Shown in pieces: positions 50,680-58,982 of a stretch of DNA of 64,000 nt. Source of the DNA: Elusimicrobiota bacterium (lineage in GTDB: Bacteria > Elusimicrobiota > Endomicrobiia > Endomicrobiales > Endomicrobiaceae); assembly GCA_017525905.1 (NCBI GenBank), contig JAFXSD010000018.1:1-64000 (forward strand), in the 5' to 3' direction. The notes below the pieces were generated by a model. It made no database searches and had not been told where the DNA came from. It was given only the letters and a program-made list of their open reading frames with translations. Within the stretch, counting starts at the first letter, position 1. The number at the start of each line of letters is the position of its first letter. Made by a program: the position numbers and the translations under genes.

Positions 50680-52683
50680 TTGCAAAAGAACAAATGGATA
50701 CTTCAAGACATAGACAAAGATAAATTGTTTTACCTGCAAAAAGAATTAGCCTTATCGGAAATAATTTTAAAAATTTTATTGGCAAGAGGGCTTAATTCCG
50801 AAGAAGAAATACTTTCTTTCATTTATCCCAAGAAAGAAGATTTGTTTAATCCTTTTCTGTTTAGGGATATGTACAAGGCTGTTTTAAGAATAAAACAGTC
50901 CATAGAAAATCAGGAAAAAATTCTTATTTATGCCGACAGAGATGTTGACGGGATAACATCATTAGCCATTCTGTATAACACAATTTTCGTTTTGGGAGGA
51001 AATTGTTGTTGGTACATACCATCCGATGAAGGATACGGCCTTTCATGTAATATCTTGGACAAATATAAACAGGAAGGTGTGAAACTTATAATAACGGTAG
51101 ATTGCGGAATATCTGCAGTTACCGAAATAGATTATGCAAACAGTTTAGGTATGGAAGTTATTGTTACGGATCATCACGAACCTCCAAACGACGGCTTACC
51201 TAAAGCTTTTTGTATCGTTGATGCTAAAGCTGATTTCTGTAATTATCCTTTTAAAGAACTTGCAGGTTGCGGAGTTTCTTTTAAAGTGTCTCAGGCTTTA
51301 ATGCAAACATACGGAAAATATTTCGATAAAAATATTGCCGTTGTTGCTGTTAAAGATGATAAAGCATATGTTATTACTGTTGTTAACGATATTGTAATCA
51401 GTGCGGAAGAAAAAGATTTAAAAGATATTGATTTTAGTAAGTATGCAAAGATAGTTTTATCCGAAAAAGGCGAGGCAGCAAATATTAAGAATATTGGTAT
51501 AGAAACTGACATTGTTAATTTAAAAGATGAAGAAATAAAAAGTGAAACGGAAACTAGTTTGAAACAGCAAGCGGAAATACTTTTTAAAAAATACAGAAAA
51601 CAAGAATTTGAAACAGACGGCAGAATGTTAGAATTTTTTGAAAATAATATTGATTTGGTTGCCTTGGGTTCCGTTGCGGATATAGTTCCTTTGGTAAACG
51701 AAAACAGAACTTTGGTTCAGTGCGGACTTTCGATGTTAAACAAAGATTATTCAAAAAGGTTCGGACTAAGATATATATTCGATGAATATTTAAAAGGGAA
51801 ACAAGTTTCCGCAAAAACAATATCTTGGAATGTAGCACCGATTTTAAATGCTGCCGGAAGAATGGGGAAGGCTTCCGTGGCTGCGGATCTTATTCTTGCA
51901 GATGATAGCTATAATGCAAATAATTTTTTTGCGGAATTAAAGGATTTAAATAATGCAAGAAAAGAACTTCAAAACGAAAATATAAAACAATTCAATATTT
52001 TATTAAAACAACAATGTGATATAGAAAACGATAATATACTTGTTGTATCTGCAGATAATTTGGCTCACGGTGTTACGGGAATAGTTGCATCTCAAATGGT
52101 AAAATTATACGGTAAGCCCGTAATTCTTTTTATAGAAGATAAACAAAAAGGTGAAGCAACCGGTGCTTGCAGATCAATAGACGGCTTTGATATGGTTGCC
52201 GCACTTGATAAAACAAAAGATTTGCTTATTAAGTTCGGCGGTCATCATCAGGCGGCAGGTCTTACAATAGAAATCGGTAAAATAGAAGAATTCAGAAACA
52301 GAATTAAAGAAATAGCTTCCGTTTCAATTTCTACCGAAATGGTAGCAAAAAAAATAAATATAGATTGTGAACTTAAAATTACGGAAGTAAACAGAAAAAC
52401 ATATAATGAGTTGGTTTCTTTAGAACCGTTCGGAGCTTCGAATCCCGTTCCTATATTTTTACTGAAAAATGTAAGTTTTGAAGAAATTTCAATTATAGGG
52501 CAAACACAGGAACATCTTCGTTTAAAAGTTTGTAAAGACGGAATATCCGTTCCTGCAGTATTTTGGGGCGCAGCAAAAAATATAGACGATTTCGGCTATA
52601 AAGATAAATTTGATATTTTGTTTAACATGGATTTGAACAGAGGTGCTGTTCAACTTATAATATTGGATGTAAAAATAGTTTAA
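50680..52683 (+). CDS. recJ: Single-stranded-DNA-specific exonuclease RecJ with an internal insertion
   Basis: 5'-3' ssDNA exonuclease for mismatch and recombination repair. 667 residues, versus about 550-580 usually. TTG start at 50680, chosen because aaaaggag precedes it at proper spacing. DHH-family metal motifs: YADRDVDG (84-91), TVDCGIS, TDHHEP (163-168); then after GCGVSFKVSQALMQTYGKY an extra ~100-residue segment (about 215-318) precedes the conserved DLVALGSVADIVPLV. DHHA1 lies at KFGGHHQAAG. The extra block is described in the findings. It is inserted between nucleoside salvage genes. Confidence 0.93.
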   Translation: MQKNKWILQDIDKDKLFYLQKELALSEIILKILLARGLNSEEEILSFIYPKKEDLFNPFLFRDMYKAVLRIKQSIENQEKILIYADRDVDGITSLAILYNTIFVLGGNCCWYIPSDEGYGLSCNILDKYKQEGVKLIITVDCGISAVTEIDYANSLGMEVIVTDHHEPPNDGLPKAFCIVDAKADFCNYPFKELAGCGVSFKVSQALMQTYGKYFDKNIAVVAVKDDKAYVITVVNDIVISAEEKDLKDIDFSKYAKIVLSEKGEAANIKNIGIETDIVNLKDEEIKSETETSLKQQAEILFKKYRKQEFETDGRMLEFFENNIDLVALGSVADIVPLVNENRTLVQCGLSMLNKDYSKRFGLRYIFDEYLKGKQVSAKTISWNVAPILNAAGRMGKASVAADLILADDSYNANNFFAELKDLNNARKELQNENIKQFNILLKQQCDIENDNILVVSADNLAHGVTGIVASQMVKLYGKPVILFIEDKQKGEATGACRSIDGFDMVAALDKTKDLLIKFGGHHQAAGLTIEIGKIEEFRNRIKEIASVSISTEMVAKKINIDCELKITEVNRKTYNELVSLEPFGASNPVPIFLLKNVSFEEISIIGQTQEHLRLKVCKDGISVPAVFWGAAKNIDDFGYKDKFDILFNMDLNRGAVQLIILDVKIV

Positions 52684-52746
52684 AATGGTTGTTGTTTTAT
52701 AAAATATGAATTAAAATTTTAGTATAAATATAAAATAGGGGGCAAA

Positions 52747-53631
52747 ATGGTAAAAAAAATTGAACCTGTAAAAATTGCAGTAATTGGCGGTAGCGGTATA
52801 AGTGAAATCAGCGGAATTGAAAATGTTAAAGAAATTGAAATTGATACACCGTTTGGAAAGCCGTCCGCACCGATAACTATAGGAACAGTTGATAACGTCA
52901 GAGTCGCTTTTTTGCCGAGACACGGAAAAGGTCATATAATTTTACCTTCCGAAATAAATGTTAGAGCAAATATTTATGCTTTAAAATCTTTGGGAGTAGA
53001 ACAAATAGTTGCCTTGACGGCAGTAGGCTCATTACAGGAAAATATAAAGCCGAAAGATTTTGTTATTCCCGAACAAATATTCGACAGAACAAAAAACAGA
53101 ATAAATTCTTTTTTCGGTAACGGAATAGTTGCGCATATAGGTTTTGCAGATCCTTTTTGTAATGATTTGAGAGATATTATACATAAAGCGGTTACCGAAC
53201 TTGCCATACAACATCATTTCAGTAATACAACTTATGTTTGTATTGAAGGTCCTCAATTTTCCACAAGGGCGGAATCTAAAGTGAACAGAGCAAACGGTTT
53301 TTCCGTTGTGGGAATGACGGCAATACCTGAAGCTAAACTTGCAAGAGAAGCGGAAATTTGTTATGCGAATGTTTCGTTGGTTACCGATTACGATGTTTGG
53401 AAAGTAGGTGATGAAGTAGGTGTGGATAAAGTTTTGGAAGTTATGGAAGCAAATGCAAATACATGTAAAAAACTTATTAAAAATCTTATACCTAAAATGG
53501 CACAAAGAGAACTTAAATGTGAATGCCAACATTGCCTGCAATATGCCGTTCAATCTGCACCGGAAACCGTAACGAAAGCTCCGGCATATAAAGATCTTGC
53601 TTTGTTCTTGGATAAATATTTTAAGAAATAA
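52747..53631 (+). CDS. mtnP: S-methyl-5'-thioadenosine phosphorylase-like enzyme
   Basis: Phosphorolysis of methylthioadenosine (or possibly inosine/adenosine) to base and a ribose 1-phosphate derivative. 294 residues. AVIGGSGISEI, FLPRHGKGHIILPSEINVRANIYALKSLGVEQIVALTAVGSLQE, CIEGPQFSTRAESKVNRANGFSVVGMTAIPEAKLAREAEICYANVSLVTDYDVW are typical of MTAP. Substrate could be purine nucleosides given its neighbours. Shine-Dalgarno aggggg. Confidence 0.9.
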   Translation: MVKKIEPVKIAVIGGSGISEISGIENVKEIEIDTPFGKPSAPITIGTVDNVRVAFLPRHGKGHIILPSEINVRANIYALKSLGVEQIVALTAVGSLQENIKPKDFVIPEQIFDRTKNRINSFFGNGIVAHIGFADPFCNDLRDIIHKAVTELAIQHHFSNTTYVCIEGPQFSTRAESKVNRANGFSVVGMTAIPEAKLAREAEICYANVSLVTDYDVWKVGDEVGVDKVLEVMEANANTCKKLIKNLIPKMAQRELKCECQHCLQYAVQSAPETVTKAPAYKDLALFLDKYFKK

Positions 53632-53638
53632 AGATAAA

Positions 53639-54043
53639 ATGAATAAAAAACAAATATATAAACAATTATTAAATTATGCGAAACAAATATCCGAAAATTC
53701 GTACAGTCCTTATTCGAAGTTTAAAGTAGGGTCTGCCGTTTTATGCGACGGTAATAAAGTTTTTTGCGGAACAAATATTGAAAATGCTTCTTACGGCCTT
53801 TCAATGTGTGCCGAAAGAGTTGCAATATTTACGGCAATAGCAAACGGGTGTAAAAAAATAAAAGCTGTTGCCGTGTATTCCAAAAAAGGTAATGTTTCTC
53901 CCTGCGGTGCATGCAGACAAGTGATATTGGAATTTTCAAAAAACGCGGACATTGTTTATAATACGAAAGAAACAGATTTTGTTGTAACAAAAATATCGAA
54001 ATTGTTGCCTAAATCTTTCAGCAAAAAAACATTAAAAAAATGA
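53639..54043 (+). CDS. cdd: Cytidine deaminase
   Basis: Deaminates (deoxy)cytidine to (deoxy)uridine. 134 residues from ATG 53639; an in-frame TTG upstream would overlap mtnP and is rejected. SYSPYSKFKVGSAVL is the N-terminal signature. The zinc ligands are Cys57 (of CAE, 57-59), Cys89 and Cys92 (PCGACRQ), with Glu59 as proton shuttle. It feeds the pyrimidine phosphorylase upstream. Overlaps the transporter gene by 4 nt. Confidence 0.95.
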   Translation: MNKKQIYKQLLNYAKQISENSYSPYSKFKVGSAVLCDGNKVFCGTNIENASYGLSMCAERVAIFTAIANGCKKIKAVAVYSKKGNVSPCGACRQVILEFSKNADIVYNTKETDFVVTKISKLLPKSFSKKTLKK

Positions 54044-56067
54044 AAATAAAAAAAATAATATTTTTCTTGGTTTTAATGCTTTTACCGGCAATTTGTTTAG
54101 GTCAGGATTTTTTGTTAACCAAAGTTTCCGGTGATAAGCAGCTTGCCGTTCGCGGAACAAAAATAAAAAACGATTTGATTGTACGATTAACCGATAAAAA
54201 TGAGCAACCTGTTGCAAATGTGAATGTTGATTTTATGGTTGCCGACGGTTCTTATTCTTCAAACACAATCCGGGAAGAACACATATTTACCGATGAAAAC
54301 GGGTATGCAAAATCCAAAATTTTTATAGATAAAAAAGCCGAAGATAAGGTCGTAGTTATAGTCAATGTTGATGTCTTGGCCGAGCCGGTTTATTTTACGG
54401 TTTCCGTTTTAAGCAAATATTGGATATTTATAATGATTGCCACAATGCTTGGCGGAGCAGCACTTTTGCTGTTTGGTATGTTTAAAATTAATTCGGCTTT
54501 TCAAGAAATTGCCGGGCAGAACATAAGAGCAATTCTTACAAGATTTACAAATACGAGACTGAAAGGCTTTTTTACGGGTTTTATTGTTACCGGAATAAAT
54601 CAGTCAAGCACGGCAACACTTTTATTGCAAATTACACTTACAAGTGCCGGAGTAATGACTTTTTTTCAGGCAATGTCGGTAACTATAGGTGCTTCGGTAG
54701 GTTCTACAGTTACAGGTCAACTTGTTGCTTTTAAATTGGTAGATTATGCTTTAATTATCACGGCAATAGGTTATTTCTTGTCTTTCTTTTCCAAAAGAAG
54801 AAAAATTATAGAAACGGGAGAAGCAATTTTTGGGTTCGGGCTGTTATTTTTCGGTATGAAATTAATGTCCGATTCAATGCTTCCGATAACATTAAATAAC
54901 GAACTTTTGGCAACGATTGCTACTTTACAATCACCGTTATGGTTAATACTTTTCGGTATATTTTTCACTATCCTTACACAAAGCAGCGGTGCAACAGTAG
55001 GAATAATTATTGTGTTGGCATCGTCCGGAATATTATCTTTGCTTCAAGGTATATGTATTTGTTTGGGAGCACAAATAGGAACGTGTTTTACCGCAATAGT
55101 AGCTTCACTTACACAACCGAGAAGCGGCAAAAGAGTTATGTTTTGGCATTTGGGATACCAAATATTAGGTGTTGTATTGGTGTATCCGTTTATATCTTTT
55201 GTTTATTATAAGGGTGAACTTTGTTGGACATATTTCGTTAAATACTTTACTTCAACTTTTATTTTTTCCAATGATATAGCAAGACAAATAGCAATGTCAC
55301 ATACATTGGTAACATTGTTCACGGCTGTTATTATATTGCCGATAGTTCCGTTACTGCATAAATTTATAATGTTTATTTATCCGAATTCCGCTGTTGAAAA
55401 AAGTTTTGGGACGGCATTTATAAATGAAAAATATATTGAAGAACCCGAGAAAGCGTTGGAATTGTCGAAAAAAGAAATAGAAAGACTTTCCGAGATAGTA
55501 TCTGAGGTAATGAAAGATTCCATAAATGCACTGAAAACAAGGCATGAAATCGTTATAGGAAAAATTAAGTATAAATGTATGCAAATATCTCATTTGGTAA
55601 ATGAAATAATTCCGTATTTAATAAAAATAGGACAAAATGAACTTACCAAAAAACAATCCGAGAGAGAAACAATGCTTTTATATATCGTTGCCGATTTTGA
55701 ACAGATAGCGGATGTTATTAACAGAAATATTATTTATATATCTCAGGAAAAGTTAAGAAGACGATTAAGATTTTCCGATGAAGGATTAAAAGATTTGAAA
55801 TATTTACATAATGTTGTTTATACAAATTGTTCGAAAATAATAGATTCTTTTATTGAAGAAGATAAAGTGTTGGCAAAGGAAGTAAGTGACGATATCAACA
55901 AATTAAATTCTATAATGCATGAACTTAAAAGAAACCATATTGCAAGGTTGCATGCCGGGTTGCAGGAATCAATTGAAACGTCAAGTTTGCATTTGGATGT
56001 TTTGGACCAATATATGAAAATAAACGAAACATTGTTGGATATTGCAATGAATATTTACGATATTTAA
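54040..56067 (+). CDS. Na+/phosphate cotransporter family protein with N-terminal Ig-like domain and PhoU-like tail
   Basis: 675 residues. Signal-like start (MKIKKIIFFLVLMLLPAICLG), then a ~100-residue invasin/Big_1-like beta domain (IVRLTDKNEQPVANVNVDFMVADGSY, FTDENGYAKSKIFI). Two inverted halves of the Na/Pi transporter carry QSSTATLLLQ and TQSSGATVGI, with about eight to nine membrane helices. The C-terminal ~200 residues (from EPEKALELSKKEIERLSEIV) are helical and PhoU-like. It probably moves phosphate, perhaps relevant beside phosphorolytic enzymes, but substrate is inferred only. The Ig-like domain would face the periplasm. Confidence 0.85.
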   Translation: MKIKKIIFFLVLMLLPAICLGQDFLLTKVSGDKQLAVRGTKIKNDLIVRLTDKNEQPVANVNVDFMVADGSYSSNTIREEHIFTDENGYAKSKIFIDKKAEDKVVVIVNVDVLAEPVYFTVSVLSKYWIFIMIATMLGGAALLLFGMFKINSAFQEIAGQNIRAILTRFTNTRLKGFFTGFIVTGINQSSTATLLLQITLTSAGVMTFFQAMSVTIGASVGSTVTGQLVAFKLVDYALIITAIGYFLSFFSKRRKIIETGEAIFGFGLLFFGMKLMSDSMLPITLNNELLATIATLQSPLWLILFGIFFTILTQSSGATVGIIIVLASSGILSLLQGICICLGAQIGTCFTAIVASLTQPRSGKRVMFWHLGYQILGVVLVYPFISFVYYKGELCWTYFVKYFTSTFIFSNDIARQIAMSHTLVTLFTAVIILPIVPLLHKFIMFIYPNSAVEKSFGTAFINEKYIEEPEKALELSKKEIERLSEIVSEVMKDSINALKTRHEIVIGKIKYKCMQISHLVNEIIPYLIKIGQNELTKKQSERETMLLYIVADFEQIADVINRNIIYISQEKLRRRLRFSDEGLKDLKYLHNVVYTNCSKIIDSFIEEDKVLAKEVSDDINKLNSIMHELKRNHIARLHAGLQESIETSSLHLDVLDQYMKINETLLDIAMNIYDI

Positions 56068-56130
56068 AATTCAATTTTAGCATTCCTTTTTATTTTAATA
56101 TCAAAAATCAATAAAAAGTTCGATTGTTAT

Positions 56131-56160
56131 TTGTAAAAATCAGTCATAAAATTATATAAT
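56131..56160 (+). promoter_or_regulatory. sigma70-type promoter of rfbA with long leader
   Basis: TTGTAA (56131-56136), 18-bp spacer, perfect TATAAT (56155-56160). The start would be near 56167, leaving an untranslated leader of about 150 nt. Confidence 0.6.
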
Positions 56161-56173
56161 AAACAGATGTATT

Positions 56174-56207
56174 TAAGAGTAAAAAAAAGAAAGTTTTATT
56201 ACTCTTA
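56174..56207 (+). other. 9-bp stem-loop in the rfbA leader
   Basis: TAAGAGTAA (56174-56182) and TTACTCTTA (56199-56207) pair perfectly at the very 5' end of the predicted rfbA mRNA. A second-region G-rich/T-rich stretch (ggtcggttttt) follows. It may stabilise the mRNA or act in regulation; it matches no riboswitch I know. Confidence 0.5.
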
Positions 56208-56315
56208 GAAGGTCGGTTTTTAAGTTTTTGTTTTTGCGATTTCTTGTTGAAAAATTTATTGTACGGATAATTTAATTACCGGAAGATACTTCTAAAAAAA
56301 TAAAAGGAGTAAATC

Positions 56316-57191
56316 ATGAAAACAAAAGGTATTATTCTTGCGGGCGGAAAAGCTACAAGGCTTTACCCTTTAACATCAACAATATCAAAACAATTGTTGC
56401 CGGTTTATAATAAACCGATGATATATTATCCGCTTTCGGTTCTTATGCTTGCCGGGATAAAAGATGTTTTAATTATATCAAATTCCGCAACTTTACCGAG
56501 ATTAAAAGATTTATTTGGTAACGGAAACAATTTAGGAATAAACATTTCTTATGCCGAACAGGAAAAGCCTAACGGACTTGCCGAAGCTTTTATTATCGGT
56601 GAAGAATTTATAGGTAAAGATAACGTTGCTTTAATATTGGGTGATAACATATTTTTCGGTCATGGTTTTTCTGAAATATTAGATAAAGCAAAAAACAGAA
56701 TAACAGGTGCAACGATTTTCGGTTATTATGTGGAAGATCCCTGCAGATATGGAATAGTTGAACTTGATAAAAATAAAAAACCGGTCTCAATCACAGAAAA
56801 GCCTAAAAATCCGAAATCAAATTGGGCTGTTCCCGGCCTTTATTTCTATGATAATTCCGTTGTAAAAATAGCTAAAAGTATAAAACCTTCCGCAAGGGGA
56901 GAACTTGAAATAACCGATATAAACAAAATTTATTTAAAAAGGAAAAAATTGTCGGTAGAACTTTTGGGAAGAGGTTTTGCTTGGCTTGATGCCGGAACTT
57001 ATGATTCGTTACTTGATTCTGCTTTGTTTATAAGAACAATAGAAGAAAGACAGGGAATAATGGTCGGTTGTTTGGAAGAAATTGCATATAAGAAAGGTTT
57101 TATAAACAAAAAAAAGTTGTTGGACCAATCTAAAAAATTAAATTCCGTGTATGCAAAATATTTATTGAAAGTTGCAAATGAAAAGTATTAA
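56316..57191 (+). CDS. rfbA: Glucose-1-phosphate thymidylyltransferase
   Basis: Makes dTDP-glucose for rhamnose-type sugars. 291 residues. The nucleotide-binding loop reads [16 protein letters not shown] (K-A in place of the usual S-G), followed by [38 protein letters not shown] (metal Asp), [27 protein letters not shown] and [17 protein letters not shown]. rfbB, rfbC and rfbD are not adjacent. Good aaggag. It overlaps miaB by 14 nt. Confidence 0.95.
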   Translation: MKTKGIILAGGKATRLYPLTSTISKQLLPVYNKPMIYYPLSVLMLAGIKDVLIISNSATLPRLKDLFGNGNNLGINISYAEQEKPNGLAEAFIIGEEFIGKDNVALILGDNIFFGHGFSEILDKAKNRITGATIFGYYVEDPCRYGIVELDKNKKPVSITEKPKNPKSNWAVPGLYFYDNSVVKIAKSIKPSARGELEITDINKIYLKRKKLSVELLGRGFAWLDAGTYDSLLDSALFIRTIEERQGIMVGCLEEIAYKKGFINKKKLLDQSKKLNSVYAKYLLKVANEKY

Positions 57192-58440
57192 TTTTTTTAT
57201 AGAAACTATCGGTTGTCAAATGAACGTTAACGATTCCGAAAAAATGGCGGAAATCTTATCTGGGAAAGGTTGTATTCAGGTAAAAGATGTACACCAAGCG
57301 GATATTGTTATAGTAAATACTTGTTCGGTTAGGTTTTCTGCCGAACATAAGGCATATTCTCTTCTAGGCAGGTTAAAAGAACAAAAAGAAAACAATCCTA
57401 ATTTAGTTATAGGTGTTACCGGTTGTATGGCGGAATATGCCGCTAAAGAAATAAAAGCAAGATGCAAATTTGTGGATTTTGTTTTGGGCGCAAAAAAAAC
57501 AGATTTGTTTGAAGAAACAATAAATCGTTTTCTTCATACCCAGTCTGCTCGTTTATCCGTTCGTCCGGCGGATGATGTTTTTAAATATGTAACCATAATG
57601 AGAGGGTGTAGTAATTTTTGCTCTTATTGTATAGTGCCGCATGTTCGCGGTCCCGAGATAAGTATAGATTATAACAAGATACTGAATGAAATAAATACAG
57701 CTGTTGATAACGGTATAAAAGAAATAATTTTGTTGGGACAAAATGTCAATTCTTACAATTATGAAGGTGTTAACTTTACACAATTATTACAAAAGATATC
57801 TAAAACAGATAAACTTAACAGAATAAGATTTATGACAAATCATCCTAAAGATTTTTCCGATGAACTTATAGAAGAGATTTCCAACAACAAAAAAATTTGC
57901 AGGCATATTCATTTACCGTTACAGTCCGGTTCGAACAAAATTTTAAAAGCAATGAACAGAAAATATACTTATGAACAATATGAAACTTTATATAACAAAA
58001 TAAAAAATAAAATACCGGATATAAATATAACAAGTGATATTATAATAGGTTTTCCCGGTGAAACCGATGATGATTTTCAGGCAACTTTTGATGCTTCAAG
58101 AAAATTACAATTCGGAGGACTTTTTATATTTAAATATTCGCCGAGGCCTAAAACTTATGCCGCTAAATTAAAAGACAGAGTTCCTTTGGAAATAATAAAG
58201 AAAAGGCATACTGCTTTATTGGAAGATTCAAATATAATTTCCAAAAATATAAACGAAAAATATCTTAATAAAACAGTTGAAGTTTTAGTTGAAAATATTG
58301 ATAATAATGTTGCACAGGCAAGAAATAGTCAAAATATAAAAATATTTTTTGATTGTGACGAAAATTTAAAAGGTAGAGTTGTTAATGTTAAAATAAATAA
58401 AGTTTTACCTAACAGTATGTCGGGAATTTTACAACAATGA
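57178..58440 (+). CDS. miaB: tRNA-2-methylthio-N6-dimethylallyladenosine synthase
   Basis: Radical SAM methylthiotransferase modifying A37 of tRNAs. 420 residues from ATG 57178 (an upstream TTG is 6 nt earlier). N-terminal cluster cysteines C13 ([13 protein letters not shown]), C49 (IVNTCSVR) and the Cys of VTGCMAEYA; radical SAM motif [18 protein letters not shown]; later [20 protein letters not shown] and [12 protein letters not shown]; a TRAM domain at the C-terminus. Overlaps the lytic transglycosylase gene by 4 nt. Confidence 0.94.
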   Translation: MKSINFFIETIGCQMNVNDSEKMAEILSGKGCIQVKDVHQADIVIVNTCSVRFSAEHKAYSLLGRLKEQKENNPNLVIGVTGCMAEYAAKEIKARCKFVDFVLGAKKTDLFEETINRFLHTQSARLSVRPADDVFKYVTIMRGCSNFCSYCIVPHVRGPEISIDYNKILNEINTAVDNGIKEIILLGQNVNSYNYEGVNFTQLLQKISKTDKLNRIRFMTNHPKDFSDELIEEISNNKKICRHIHLPLQSGSNKILKAMNRKYTYEQYETLYNKIKNKIPDINITSDIIIGFPGETDDDFQATFDASRKLQFGGLFIFKYSPRPKTYAAKLKDRVPLEIIKKRHTALLEDSNIISKNINEKYLNKTVEVLVENIDNNVAQARNSQNIKIFFDCDENLKGRVVNVKINKVLPNSMSGILQQ

Positions 58441-58979
58441 AAATTTTTAGAATGTCTTTAGGATTATGTTTAATATGCCTTTTATTGATGCTGAGTTATA
58501 TTCTTTTTAATGTTAATAAAGCATTAAAATTTTATCCCATAATAGAAAAATACAGCACGGAATACAGTGTGGATCCGTTACTTGTGACGGCAATAATAAA
58601 GGTTGAGTCTAATTTTAACCCGGAAGCGAAATCTAAAAAAGGGGCTGTAGGGCTTATGCAACTTATGCCTCAAACAGCAAAAGATGTTGCACGGAAATAT
58701 TTATATCTTAATAATTTTGATGAAAATAAATTATATGAACCCGATTATAATATAAAATTAGGTGTGTATTATATTAAAATTTTATCGGATATGTTTAACA
58801 ATAATTTAAATTTGGTTTTAGCTTCTTACAATGCGGGGCTCGGAAATGTTCAAAAGTGGCAACATGAAAATCCTATTATAGAATATGTCAGTGACGAATT
58901 GCCCTTTAAAGAAACAAAAAAATATGTTTCAAGAATAAACAGAATATATACAACACTTAAATATTTTGAGAACAGGTAA
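58437..58979 (+). CDS. Lytic murein transglycosylase (Slt type)
   Basis: 180 residues. N-terminal membrane anchor (LGLCLICLLLMLSYILF, about 8-24), then the Slt domain: LVTAIIKVESNFNPEAKSKKGAVGLMQLMPQTAKDVA with the catalytic Glu in VESNF, VLASYNAGLGNVQKW, and a C-terminal YVSRINRIYTTLKYF. It cleaves peptidoglycan glycan strands. The layout resembles the small YjbJ/CwlQ-like SLT proteins that sit before mutS in some genomes. Three nucleotides separate it from mutS. Confidence 0.88.
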   Translation: MKIFRMSLGLCLICLLLMLSYILFNVNKALKFYPIIEKYSTEYSVDPLLVTAIIKVESNFNPEAKSKKGAVGLMQLMPQTAKDVARKYLYLNNFDENKLYEPDYNIKLGVYYIKILSDMFNNNLNLVLASYNAGLGNVQKWQHENPIIEYVSDELPFKETKKYVSRINRIYTTLKYFENR

Positions 58980-58982
58980 AAT

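Noticed and set aside
53032-53553. Open frame of 173 codons on the - strand opposite mtnP
   Set aside because: Antisense shadow of a well-conserved enzyme; Phe/Arg/Cys-rich composition typical of such shadows, no ribosome-binding site.
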